Shown piece by piece: positions 28,354 through 36,079 of a DNA stretch of 64,000 nt. Location of the stretch: positions 62,001-126,000 of the forward strand of contig NZ_BMVE01000007.1 in the NCBI RefSeq assembly GCF_014650555.1, read 5' to 3'. Under the pieces are notes generated by a model. The model worked only from the letters and a program-made list of their open reading frames with translations, searched no databases and had not been told where the DNA came from. Source of the DNA: Streptomyces goshikiensis. GTDB taxonomy: Bacteria > Actinomycetota > Actinomycetes > Streptomycetales > Streptomycetaceae. Within the stretch, counting starts at the first letter, position 1, and every line of letters starts with the position of its first letter. Made by a program: the position numbers and the translations under genes.

Positions 28354-29355
28354 ATGACCGTGCTCGTGTATGAGGATTTCGGTACCGGACGCCACCGTGA
28401 GAGCTCCCTGATCCGCCACGCCCTCGGCAGCGTGCACGACGAGGTGCTCCTCGCGGGCCTCGCCGGCGGCATCGGCTTCATGTACTTCGTGTTCGAGTAC
28501 CCGGGCCGGCCGCCCGTTCCGACGATCGTCGCCCAGGCGCACCCCGAGCCCTGGGTCCAGGTCACCCTCGGCCGTCTGGGCATCCCCTACCAGGCCACCC
28601 GCAGCGCCGCACCCCGCTGGGGCCGGGTGTGCGGCGCGCTCGACGCCGGGTTGCCGGTGTTCTGCACCGTCGACAGGTCCCGGCTGCCCTGGCACGGCGC
28701 CGCCGTCAGCCCCGAGCTGGCCGGCGCCGACCCGTACACCGTGGTGGTGGCCGGGTACGAGGGCGATGACCTCTACGTCGAGGACGGCGCCGCGACCCCG
28801 TACCGGATCGGCCGGGAGGAATTCGGCGCCGCCTGGACCGGGCACCGCGACGGCCACCACCAGATGGTCCTGCCCACGGGACGGGCCACCGCCGAACCGG
28901 ACGTCGACGGTGCCGTCGCCGCCACGGTCACCCGCCTCACCGGACCCGTCCTCGGCAACCGGTTCGACGTCAACTTCGGCTTCTCCGGCATGGAGAGGTT
29001 CGCCGCGCAGCTGCGCGACGCCCACACCGAGGCCGGCTGGGAAAGCCGCTTCGGCACACCGGAGGCCTTCGCGGCGGTCACCGGCCGGCTGGACGCCTGC
29101 CTGGAGCGGGAGTGGACCGCCCCCGGCGCCACCCGGCCGCTGTACGCCGACTTCCTCGACCTCGCCGGGCGGCCGGAGGCGGCCGGGCTCTTCCGGGACT
29201 CCGGCCGCCACTGGTCGCGCCTGGCCGAGCTGGCCCGTACGGCCGCGCCGGACTCCGACACGGCCGCGCGGCGGGACCTGTTCGACGCCTGCGCCGACCT
29301 CGTGGACCGCTCCGTCGCCCTGGAGCGCGAGGCCGTCGCCCTGCTGGAGCGCTGA
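28354..29355 (+). CDS. BtrH N-terminal domain/DUF4872-like protein
   Basis: A 333-residue protein starting MTVLVYEDFGTGRHRESS. The order (Cys-free GIGFMYFVFEY segment, RLGIPYQATRS, then AGLPVFCTVDRSRLPWHG and YTVVVAGYEGDDLYVEDG) fits BtrH_N, a papain-like fold seen in butirosin acyltransferase BtrH, followed by a DUF4872-like helical tail. The Cys in LPVFCTVD and His in LPWHG are possible catalytic residues. BtrH-type proteins transfer or cleave acyl or gamma-glutamyl groups. Divergent from the TetR operon and probably under the same operator. Confidence 0.8.
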   Translation: MTVLVYEDFGTGRHRESSLIRHALGSVHDEVLLAGLAGGIGFMYFVFEYPGRPPVPTIVAQAHPEPWVQVTLGRLGIPYQATRSAAPRWGRVCGALDAGLPVFCTVDRSRLPWHGAAVSPELAGADPYTVVVAGYEGDDLYVEDGAATPYRIGREEFGAAWTGHRDGHHQMVLPTGRATAEPDVDGAVAATVTRLTGPVLGNRFDVNFGFSGMERFAAQLRDAHTEAGWESRFGTPEAFAAVTGRLDACLEREWTAPGATRPLYADFLDLAGRPEAAGLFRDSGRHWSRLAELARTAAPDSDTAARRDLFDACADLVDRSVALEREAVALLER

Positions 29356-29367
29356 GCCCGGCCGGCC

Positions 29368-29577
29368 TCAGGTCTCCCGGGCGGAGACGGAGATGGCGGA
29401 GACCGGACAGGCCCGGGCCGCCTCCCGCACCAGGGCGCTGCCCGCGCCGTCCTCCCGGCCCGGCACCAGCTCGCTGAAGCCGTCGTCGTCCTGCGTGAAC
29501 ACCTCGGGCGCGGTCAGGGCGCACTGGCCCGCGCCGATGCAGACGCCCGTGTCGATGGAGATCCGCACGGCGCTCAC
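29368..29577 (-). CDS. 3Fe-4S type ferredoxin
   Basis: A 69-residue ferredoxin from GTG 29577, overlapping the P450 stop (GTGA). Cluster ligands are Cys13, Cys19 and Cys57 (CIGAGQC and ACPVSAI). The position between the first two is Ala16 rather than Cys, which fits a [3Fe-4S] cluster. Such ferredoxins pass electrons from a reductase to the P450 encoded just upstream. Confidence 0.93.
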   Translation of the reverse strand: MSAVRISIDTGVCIGAGQCALTAPEVFTQDDDGFSELVPGREDGAGSALVREAARACPVSAISVSARET

Positions 29578-30761
29578 CACGCCACGGGGAGTTCGACCAT
29601 GCCCTGGATGGTGTCCCCGGGCTTGAACGGGATCAGATCGGGCTCGGCCGCCAGCCGCAGACCGGGCAGCCGGTCGAACAGGGTGCCCAGCGCGATCTCC
29701 ATCTCGGCCCGGGCCAGGTTCTGCCCCAGGCACTGGTGGATGCCGAAACCGAAGGCCAGGTGGTGCCGGGCGGGCCGGTGCCAGTCCAGCGCGTCGGGGT
29801 TCTCGAACACCGCGTCGTCGCGGTTGATGACGGAGGTGGAGAAGACCACCCCGTCGTCCGGGCGGATGGTCACCCCGCCGATCTCGATGTCCTCGGTGGC
29901 CACCCGCAGCATCCCGTCCGCGATCGACAGGAACCGCATCAGCTCCTCCACGGCCTCCGACATCAGCGACGGCTCCGCGCGCAGCTCGGCCAGCTGCTCC
30001 GGATGCCGCAGCAGGGTGAACGTACCGAGCGAGATCATGTTCGCCGTGGTCTCGTGTCCCGCGATCAGCAGGATCGCGGCGAGCGAGACGAGTTCGTCGA
30101 TGTCCGTCTCGCCGGTCTCCAGGCGCGTCGCGACCAGCTCGTCCAGCAGCCCGTCACCCGGGTCCGTCCGCTTGCGCTCGATCAGACCGGCCAGATAGCC
30201 GTTGATCTGATCGCGGGCGTCCCGGGTGTCCGCGGCCTCCGGGCCGCGCAGCAGCCGCCTCGACTGGGCCTCGAAGAACTCGTGGTCCTCGTACGGGACC
30301 CCGAGCAGGGCGCAGATCACCATCGAGGGCACCGGCAGGGCGAAGGAGCTCACCAGCTCGGCGCGCGGGCCCCGGGCGACCATCGCGTCGATCAGCCGGT
30401 CCACGGTCTCCTGGATCCGCGGCCGCAGGGCGGCGGTCCGCTTCAGGGTGAAGCTCGGGATCAGCATCCTGCGCTGGGCGTTGTGCTGCGGGTCGTCGAC
30501 GCCGAGGAGGGCGGTGCGGCGGTCCTGCAGGCCCTGGAAGCGGCGGCTGGGGGTGGGGAAGGAGGCGTTCTGGCGGTCGGCGGAGAGCCGGCCGTCGGAG
30601 AGGAGGGAGCGGGCCTCGGGATGGCCGGTGACCACCCACACGGAGCGGCCGTCGAAGAGGGTGACCCGGGAGAGGGGCCGCCCCTCCCGCAGGGGCTCGT
30701 AGGCGGCCGGGGGGTGGTAGGGGCAGGTCCGGTCCTGGGGGAAGGCAACGGTTTCTGACAT
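29574..30761 (-). CDS. Cytochrome P450 (CYP105-like)
   Basis: 395 residues from the ATG at 30761, with a GAGGTG ribosome site. Motifs: oxygen-binding helix I with AGHETT, the helix K ExxR motif (EELMRF), and the heme site FGFGIHQCLG with axial Cys344. CYP105 members in Streptomyces are broad-substrate monooxygenases of drugs or natural products; the assignment to CYP105 rests on overall feel and needs a search. The gene is translationally coupled to a 3Fe-4S ferredoxin. No reductase is adjacent. Confidence 0.95.
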   Translation of the reverse strand: MSETVAFPQDRTCPYHPPAAYEPLREGRPLSRVTLFDGRSVWVVTGHPEARSLLSDGRLSADRQNASFPTPSRRFQGLQDRRTALLGVDDPQHNAQRRMLIPSFTLKRTAALRPRIQETVDRLIDAMVARGPRAELVSSFALPVPSMVICALLGVPYEDHEFFEAQSRRLLRGPEAADTRDARDQINGYLAGLIERKRTDPGDGLLDELVATRLETGETDIDELVSLAAILLIAGHETTANMISLGTFTLLRHPEQLAELRAEPSLMSEAVEELMRFLSIADGMLRVATEDIEIGGVTIRPDDGVVFSTSVINRDDAVFENPDALDWHRPARHHLAFGFGIHQCLGQNLARAEMEIALGTLFDRLPGLRLAAEPDLIPFKPGDTIQGMVELPVAW

Positions 30762-30849
30762 TCCAGCACCTCGCAAGCGATGGTTCCGTCGTTCCGGACT
30801 CCATTACATGCCTTGGGCACCTATCCCACCTATGCCACTTTCGGCCACA

Positions 30850-31200
30850 TCATCCGAGTTCGCCCAGGTGGGTGTCGAGGAACGCGCGGAACTCCTCGCC
30901 GGTCATCGGGCCGGCCTGGCTCGCGACCGCCTCGCCGGCGCTGACCAGGACGGCGGTGGGGGCGCCGGTGACCCCGAAGCGCCTGGTCGTGCCGGGGCAG
31001 CGGGTCATGTCGGTACGGACGGCGGTCAGCCGCGCCCCGTACTCCTCGGCGAGCTCGCCGACGACGGCGTCCATCGCCCGGCAGGCCTCCACGGCCTTCG
31101 GCCAGGTGCCGGTGAAGTAGGCGAGAACCGGCCCCGGGGCCATGGAGAGGATGAAGTCGAACTCCTGGTCTTCGAGTGGCTGGTGGATCCGACGTGCCAT
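30850..31200 (-). CDS. Thioredoxin-fold protein without the CXXC site
   Basis: A 116-residue protein with the thioredoxin layout: a first strand and helix, the strand PVLAYFTG, then TW followed by PKAV where thioredoxin has CGPC. Thus Trp33 is kept but both active-site Cys are missing (one Cys lies at 40). The GAPTAVLV segment holds the cis-Pro, and the ending LDTHLGELG is normal. AGGAG precedes the start. It cannot be a dithiol oxidoreductase; binding or chaperone roles are possible. It lies upstream of, and is transcribed on the same strand as, the P450 gene (88-base gap). Confidence 0.75.
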   Translation of the reverse strand: MARRIHQPLEDQEFDFILSMAPGPVLAYFTGTWPKAVEACRAMDAVVGELAEEYGARLTAVRTDMTRCPGTTRRFGVTGAPTAVLVSAGEAVASQAGPMTGEEFRAFLDTHLGELG

Positions 31201-31455
31201 GGGTGGGGCTCCTGCTCGTGCTCATCCGGCGTGGGTGACCATCATCGCCGCCCGCCGGAGTGGGTGTTTGCGCCAAGGCGCGCGGCCGGTTCCCGGGGGT
31301 ACGGAGGGGGTGTTCCGGTCGATGCTCCAGGACCCTTCGCGAGAGGTAGGGCAGATGCGTCCGCTGATGTATGTTGCGCACGGCATTTCCGCCATCAGGG
31401 GGCCGATCGCCTTGCATGTGCGAGGTAGTTGATCGGTGTGTCGGGAGGGGTCTCC

Positions 31456-32100
31456 ATGACGTGTGGCAGGCAGAACCAGCGGAGAGCGGGCCTCGCGCTC
31501 GCGGCGGCGGCGCTGCTCCTGGCGGGCTGCGGGCAGTCGGCGGAGACGAAGGGCGCGGATGGCGCGAAGGACGGCGCGAAGGGCGGCGCGGCGGCCGGGG
31601 CTTCGGCTTCGGCTCCGTCTTCGGCGAAGGTTTCCGTGGCACCGCTGGGGCCCGGTGAGGTACGGGTGGGCGGCGAGGTCGCCAAGCCGTACTCCGTCAC
31701 CCTGGCCGACCTGCGCAAGCTGCCGCAGGCCTCGGTCGAGGTCAAGTTCACCAGCGCCAAGGGCGAACAGCGCCACACCTACCAGGGGGTGCCGCTGCAC
31801 GACGTGCTCAAGACGGCCGAGCCGCGGTTCGACGCCGCCAAGAAGAACGGCCAGCTGCGCGGCTTCGTCTCCGCGACCGGCGGCGGCGACTACCGCGCCG
31901 TGTTCGCCTGGGCCGAGATCGACCCTGGCTTCGCCAAGAGCCAGGTGCTGCTGGCCGTCTCCGAGGACGGCGTGGCCTTCGACGACGCCGCCGGGCCCCG
32001 GCTCGTCGTACCGCAGGACACCAAGGGCGGCCGGTACGTGTCCGAGCTCAACCAGCTGTGGGTCGGGGTCGTCGACCCGGTGGTCGACGGGGCGAAGTGA
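31456..32100 (+). CDS. SUOX-like molybdopterin-fold lipoprotein
   Basis: A 214-residue protein from the ATG 31456 behind GGGAGGGG. It has a lipoprotein signal peptide with lipobox LLAGC, then a Lys/Gly/Ala-rich linker, then a small domain resembling the Moco-binding sulfite-oxidase fold: VTLADLRKLPQ, the HTYQGVPLHDVLK segment, FDDAAGPRLVVPQDTKGGRYVSEL. Only the core of that fold is present and I cannot see the Cys ligand of molybdenum. Its stop overlaps the start of the DyP gene (GTGA), so the two are co-expressed. Confidence 0.8.
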   Translation: MTCGRQNQRRAGLALAAAALLLAGCGQSAETKGADGAKDGAKGGAAAGASASAPSSAKVSVAPLGPGEVRVGGEVAKPYSVTLADLRKLPQASVEVKFTSAKGEQRHTYQGVPLHDVLKTAEPRFDAAKKNGQLRGFVSATGGGDYRAVFAWAEIDPGFAKSQVLLAVSEDGVAFDDAAGPRLVVPQDTKGGRYVSELNQLWVGVVDPVVDGAK

Positions 32101-33386
32101 CGGTGGGTCCGCGGGAGACCGGCGGCCGCTCCCGGCCCGGGCGGCGGGCCGTCCTCGGCGCCGGGGGACTGGCCGCGCTCGCCGCCGGCGCAGCCGTACT
32201 GACCACGGCCGACGCGCGCACCCCGGGCGACGACCGGGAGGCCGCGGCGGGCGGCGCGGTCGCGTTCCACGGCCCCCACCAGGCCGGCATCCTGACCCGG
32301 CGCCAGTCCCACGCCCACCTCGCCGCCCTCGACCTCGCCGCTCCGGCCGTCGCCCCCGGTGCCGGAGCCGGTGCCGGCACCGGGGCTGGACGGGCCGGGG
32401 CGGCCGCCCTGCTGCGGACCTGGAGCGCCGCCGCCGCGCGGATGACCCGGGGCGAGCCGCCGGTCGACGGCGGGGCCGACACGGGGGTGGCACTCGGAGC
32501 CGGGCCCGCCGCCCTCACCGTCACCTTCGGCCTCGGCCCGGGCTTCTTCGACCGGGCCGGGCTCACCGCCGCCCGGCCCGAGGCCCTCGCCCCGCTGCCC
32601 GCCTTCCCCGACGACGAACTCGACCCCGCCCGGGGCGGCGGTGACCTGTTCGTCCAGGTCGCCGCCGACGATCCGTTCGTCGCCGTACACGCGCTGCGCA
32701 CCCTCCAGCGGCTCGCCCGGGGCGCCGCGAGCACCCGCTGGGTCATGTCCGGGTTCACCCGCTCGGCCGGCGGGACGCACCGCAACCACATGGGCCAGCT
32801 CGACGGCACCGCCAACCCGGCCCCGGCCACCGATCCCGCGCAGCGGGCCCGGATCCTCGTCACGGGTTCCGGCTCCGGCTCCGGTTCCGGCGTGCCCGGC
32901 TGGCTGGAGGGCGGCTCGTACGTCGTCGTACGCCGGATCCGGATGCTGCTCGACCACTGGGAGGGGCTCCCCGCGCAGCACCGCGAGCAGGCCGTCGGGC
33001 GGCGGGTGGCCGACGGGGCGCCGCTGACCGGCGGCGCCGAGCGCACCCCCGCGGACCTCGATGCCGCCCGGCCCGACGGGGTCCCGGTCATCGCCGCCAA
33101 CGCCCACATCCGGCTCGCCGCCCCGCGGAGCAACGCCGGGGCCACGATGCTGCGGCGCGGCTGGTCGTACTACGACGGGCTGCGCCCCGACGGCACGCCG
33201 GACGCCGGGCTGCTCTTCGTCGCCTGGCAGGCCGATCCCCGGACGGGCTTCATCCCCGTCCAGCACCGGCTGGCCCGGGGCGACGCGCTCGCGCGGTACG
33301 TCGTGCACGAGGCCTCGGCGCTCTTCGTCGTACCGCGGGGCGCTGCCGAGGGGGAGTACGTGGGGCAGGCGCTCCTCGAAGCCTGA
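32097..33386 (+). CDS. Dyp-type heme peroxidase, Tat-exported
   Basis: A 429-residue protein starting at a GTG that overlaps the stop of the lipoprotein gene. The N-terminus has a twin-arginine signal (PGRRAVLGAGGLAALAAGAAVL). The peroxidase marks are GQLDGTANP (the GxxDG distal motif), RIRMLLDHWEG and AWQADPRTGFIPVQHRL near the C-terminus. DyP-type peroxidases are heme proteins that oxidise dyes and aromatics; EfeB-like members are exported by Tat. Pairing with a SUOX-fold lipoprotein suggests a joint role at the cell surface. Confidence 0.92.
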   Translation: MTVGPRETGGRSRPGRRAVLGAGGLAALAAGAAVLTTADARTPGDDREAAAGGAVAFHGPHQAGILTRRQSHAHLAALDLAAPAVAPGAGAGAGTGAGRAGAAALLRTWSAAAARMTRGEPPVDGGADTGVALGAGPAALTVTFGLGPGFFDRAGLTAARPEALAPLPAFPDDELDPARGGGDLFVQVAADDPFVAVHALRTLQRLARGAASTRWVMSGFTRSAGGTHRNHMGQLDGTANPAPATDPAQRARILVTGSGSGSGSGVPGWLEGGSYVVVRRIRMLLDHWEGLPAQHREQAVGRRVADGAPLTGGAERTPADLDAARPDGVPVIAANAHIRLAAPRSNAGATMLRRGWSYYDGLRPDGTPDAGLLFVAWQADPRTGFIPVQHRLARGDALARYVVHEASALFVVPRGAAEGEYVGQALLEA

Positions 33387-33424
33387 CGGACCGGTTGTCA
33401 GTGCCGCCTGTGAAGCTTGGGGGC

Positions 33425-33694
33425 ATGGACGACAGGATGCTGCGGCGCCGGGTCTACGGCGCCGACCACGAAGACCCCGACCCCGGCCCGCGCCCCGGCC
33501 ATGTCTACGGCGAACTCGTGGGCGGTCCCCTCGACGGACTGCTCCTGGACGTCACGGGGTGGAGCGAACCGCAGTGCGCCGAGGAGGCCCGGCTCCCCAC
33601 CGAGATAGGCAGGTACGGGGCGGGCGGGCGCGCGCACTACCGCCGCCGGGCGGCCGATCCGGGGCGCTGGGACTGGGCGGGGGACAGCCCGTGA
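33425..33694 (+). CDS. Small hypothetical protein
   Basis: An 89-residue protein starting MDDRMLRRRVYG. It is charged, with a central GELVGGPLDGLLLDVTGW, a segment common in small Streptomyces proteins of unknown function. No membrane segment or signal. Ends 42 bases before a strong hairpin. A start 30 bases earlier is possible, but the ATG at 33425 has a better position after GGGGGC. Confidence 0.6.
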   Translation: MDDRMLRRRVYGADHEDPDPGPRPGHVYGELVGGPLDGLLLDVTGWSEPQCAEEARLPTEIGRYGAGGRAHYRRRAADPGRWDWAGDSP

Positions 33695-33735
33695 CGCCGT
33701 GCTGACGCCACGGCCGTGCGGTGGCGCGGCGGACC

Positions 33736-33770
33736 GAGCCCCCGGACCGCCGACGTGTGTCCGGGGGCTC
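33736..33770. terminator. Terminator between convergent genes
   Basis: A perfect 11-bp stem GAGCCCCCGGA / TCCGGGGGCTC with a 13-base loop, between the plus-strand 89-residue gene and the minus-strand DoxX-like gene. Confidence 0.75.
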
Positions 33771-33820
33771 TGTACTCCTCTTCGGCCGGAGGGGCCGATT
33801 CGGATGCGCCCGGCGCCCGG

Positions 33821-34198
33821 TCAGTCGCGGACGGCCCCGCGGCTCACGCTGCGGGCCCACAGGACCAGCGGGACCTGGAGCGGCAGCCGGCCGACCGCCA
33901 CCGCCCGCACGGCGGGGGACCGACGGCGGGCGTCGACCGCCATCTTCACGTTCGCCGGGAACACGCCGACGAAGAACGCCGCCGTGGCCAGCGCCGCCAC
34001 CCGCCGCGTCCGCGGATGGGCGACACCGGCGGCGAGGGCGAGTTCGGCCACGCCGCTGGCGTACGTCCACTGCCGCGGGGTGCCGGGCAGCGAGCGCGGC
34101 ACGATCGCGTCGAACTTCTCCGGCGCGACCGCGTGTGCCACCGCCGCGCCGGCCAGCAGACCGGCGAGCAGCAGGGGTGAGGAGGGGGTGCGCGGCAT
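33821..34198 (-). CDS. DoxX-like small membrane protein
   Basis: A 125-residue protein with four hydrophobic helices; the first is LLLAGLLAGAAVAHAV. The FDAIVP, PRQWTYASGVAELALAAG and ANVKMAVDA segments match DoxX/DoxD-like membrane proteins found in many actinomycetes. GAGAGGAC precedes the start at 34198. The function of this branch is not known; some members protect against oxidative stress. Confidence 0.8.
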   Translation of the reverse strand: MPRTPSSPLLLAGLLAGAAVAHAVAPEKFDAIVPRSLPGTPRQWTYASGVAELALAAGVAHPRTRRVAALATAAFFVGVFPANVKMAVDARRRSPAVRAVAVGRLPLQVPLVLWARSVSRGAVRD

Positions 34199-34330
34199 GG
34201 GAGTCCTCTCGGAGGGGCCTGGGCCCGCGATCCTACTCGCCGGTAGCCCGGACCGGGAGGGCCGGATTCCGGGCCCCGCGCCGCGCCGCCGCGGCTGCGC
34301 CGGGGCCGGCCCGAATAATTTCCCGGAAGC

Positions 34331-34357
34331 TGTCGATCCGGGCCCCTCCCGTTCGAC
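34331..34357 (+). promoter_or_regulatory. ECF42-type promoter motif
   Basis: TGTCGA at 34331-34336, a 17-base spacer, and CGAC at 34354-34357, upstream of the DGPF-ECF42 pair. This matches the TGTCGA / CGA pattern reported for ECF42 autoregulated promoters in Streptomyces. The pair would thus activate itself. Confidence 0.65.
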
Positions 34358-34367
34358 GCAGGGGTGA

Positions 34368-34389
34368 GAGGCGGGGAAAGCCCCGCCTC
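34368..34389 (+). promoter_or_regulatory. Leader hairpin before the DGPF gene
   Basis: A perfect nine-base stem (GAGGCGGGG with CCCCGCCTC) and an AAAG loop, in the 5' leader. It ends 17 bases before the start at 34407 and just before the GAGGAG ribosome site, so it may influence translation. Confidence 0.45.
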
Positions 34390-34406
34390 CCGACCGAGGA
34401 GTCACC

Positions 34407-34766
34407 ATGCCGCGCTTCCTTTCGCTCATCCGCATCGACGAGCAGAGCCTCAACTCCGACACCGAGTTCCCCCCGGACTTCATGGAGCGCATGGGCGCGC
34501 TGATGGAGGAGATGACCAAGGCCGGGGTCATGCTCGGCACCGACGGGCTGCTCCCCACCGCCGACGGCACCCGCGTCACCTGGTCCGGGGGCAAGATCAG
34601 CTACACCGACGGCCCCTTCACCGAGACCAAGGAGGTCGTCGGCGGCTACGCCATCATCCAGGCCAAGGACAAGGCCGAGGCCCTGGAGTGGACGAAGCGG
34701 TTCCTGGAGATCCACCCCGAGCAGTGGACCGTCGGCGCCGAACTGCGCCAGATCGCCGAGGGCTGA
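34407..34766 (+). CDS. YCII-related DGPF domain protein
   Basis: A 119-residue protein with the defining DGPF tetrapeptide at residues 68-71 (SYTDGPFTETKEVVGGY). The fold is the ferredoxin-like YCII dimer. DGPF proteins are the usual partners of ECF42 sigma factors, as here 42 bases downstream. A possible ECF42 promoter lies upstream. The exact function of DGPF proteins is unknown. Confidence 0.95.
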   Translation: MPRFLSLIRIDEQSLNSDTEFPPDFMERMGALMEEMTKAGVMLGTDGLLPTADGTRVTWSGGKISYTDGPFTETKEVVGGYAIIQAKDKAEALEWTKRFLEIHPEQWTVGAELRQIAEG

Positions 34767-34808
34767 CCGCGCCGCGTTTGCCCCGCCCCGTCACGGCTGC
34801 TCTGATGG

Positions 34809-36053
34809 GTGGCCGTGACGGCAGTGACGGCGGCCCAAGCGGTCGAGACGGTGTTCAGGATCGAGTCCGCGCGCATCATCGCCGGTGTCGCCCGCATCGT
34901 GCGGGACATCGGCATCGCCGAGGAGATCGCGCAGGACGCCCTGGTCGCCGCCCTCGAACAGTGGCCCGAGTCGGGCGTCCCGGAGAAACCGGGCGCCTGG
35001 CTCATGGCCACGGCCAAACACCGCGCCGTCGACCTCGTCCGCCGCAAGGAGACCTACGCCCGCAAGCTCGCCGAGGTCGGCCGCACCCTGGAGGACGTCC
35101 CCCCGCCCGCGGAGCCGGCCGGACCGCAGGACATCGACGACGACCTGCTCCGGCTGATCTTCACCGCCTGCCATCCCGTCCTGGCCACCGACGCCCGGAT
35201 CGCACTGACGCTGCGCCTGATGGGCGGGCTCACCACCCAGGAGATCGCCCGCGCGTTCCTCACCTCCGAGCCCACCGTCGCCCAGCGCATCGTCCGGGCG
35301 AAGCGGGCCCTGGCCAAGGCCGGGGTGCCCTTCGAGGTCCCGTACGGGGCGGACCGAGACGAGCGGCTCTCCTCCGTCCTCGAAGTGATCTACCTGATCT
35401 TCAACGAGGGGTACGCGGCGACCGCCGGCGAGGACCTCGTCCGCCCGGCCCTGTGCGAGGACGCCCTCCGGCTCGCCCGCGTCCTGGCCGCCCTGATGCC
35501 GAAGGAGCCCGAGGTGCACGGCCTGGCGGCGCTGCTGGAGTTCCAGGCCTCCCGGATCAACGCCCGCACCGGCCCCGACGGCGAACCGGTGCTGCTCGCC
35601 GACCAGAACCGGTCCCGGTGGAACCGCCTCCTCATCCGCCGGGGCATCGAGGCCATGGGCCGCGCGGGCAGCGGGCCGTACTCCGTACAGGCCGCCATCG
35701 CCGGCTGCCACGCGGACGCCGTCCGGTACGAGGACACCGACTGGACGACCATCGCCGCGCTCTACGGGCGGCTCGTCCAACTGGTCCCGTCGCCGGTGGT
35801 CGAACTCAACCGGGCGGTCGCCGTCTCCATGGCGCAGGGCCCGCAGGCGGCGCTCGCGATCGTCGACGCCCTCGCGCAGGAGCCGGCCCTGCGCGCGTAC
35901 CACCTGCTGCCGAGCGTACGGGGTGACCTGCTGCGGCGGCTGGGCCGCCGGGCGGAGGCCCGCGCCGAGTTCGAGCGGGCCGCCTCCCTCACCCGCAACG
36001 CCCGGGAACGGGCGCTGCTGCTGGGGCGAGCCGCCGAGGCGTCGGAGACCTGA
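34809..36053 (+). CDS. ECF42 group RNA polymerase sigma factor
   Basis: A 414-residue sigma factor. Region 2 is IVRDIGIAEEIAQDALVAALEQWP with AWLMATAKHRAVDLVRRK; region 4 is LTTQEIARAFLTSEPTVAQRIVRAKRAL. It then continues for about 230 residues as a TPR-like C-terminal extension (from FEVPYG to the end, including RPALCEDALRLARVLAALMP and SPVVELNRAVAVSMAQGP), as in DUF6596-type ECF42 factors. In Streptomyces the C-terminal extension is required for activity and the group lacks an obvious anti-sigma factor. The start is a GTG; an in-frame GTG six bases later is an alternative. Confidence 0.95.
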   Translation: MAVTAVTAAQAVETVFRIESARIIAGVARIVRDIGIAEEIAQDALVAALEQWPESGVPEKPGAWLMATAKHRAVDLVRRKETYARKLAEVGRTLEDVPPPAEPAGPQDIDDDLLRLIFTACHPVLATDARIALTLRLMGGLTTQEIARAFLTSEPTVAQRIVRAKRALAKAGVPFEVPYGADRDERLSSVLEVIYLIFNEGYAATAGEDLVRPALCEDALRLARVLAALMPKEPEVHGLAALLEFQASRINARTGPDGEPVLLADQNRSRWNRLLIRRGIEAMGRAGSGPYSVQAAIAGCHADAVRYEDTDWTTIAALYGRLVQLVPSPVVELNRAVAVSMAQGPQAALAIVDALAQEPALRAYHLLPSVRGDLLRRLGRRAEARAEFERAASLTRNARERALLLGRAAEASET

Positions 36054-36079
36054 ACGCGGCCTTCGCGCCCGCCCGGCCG

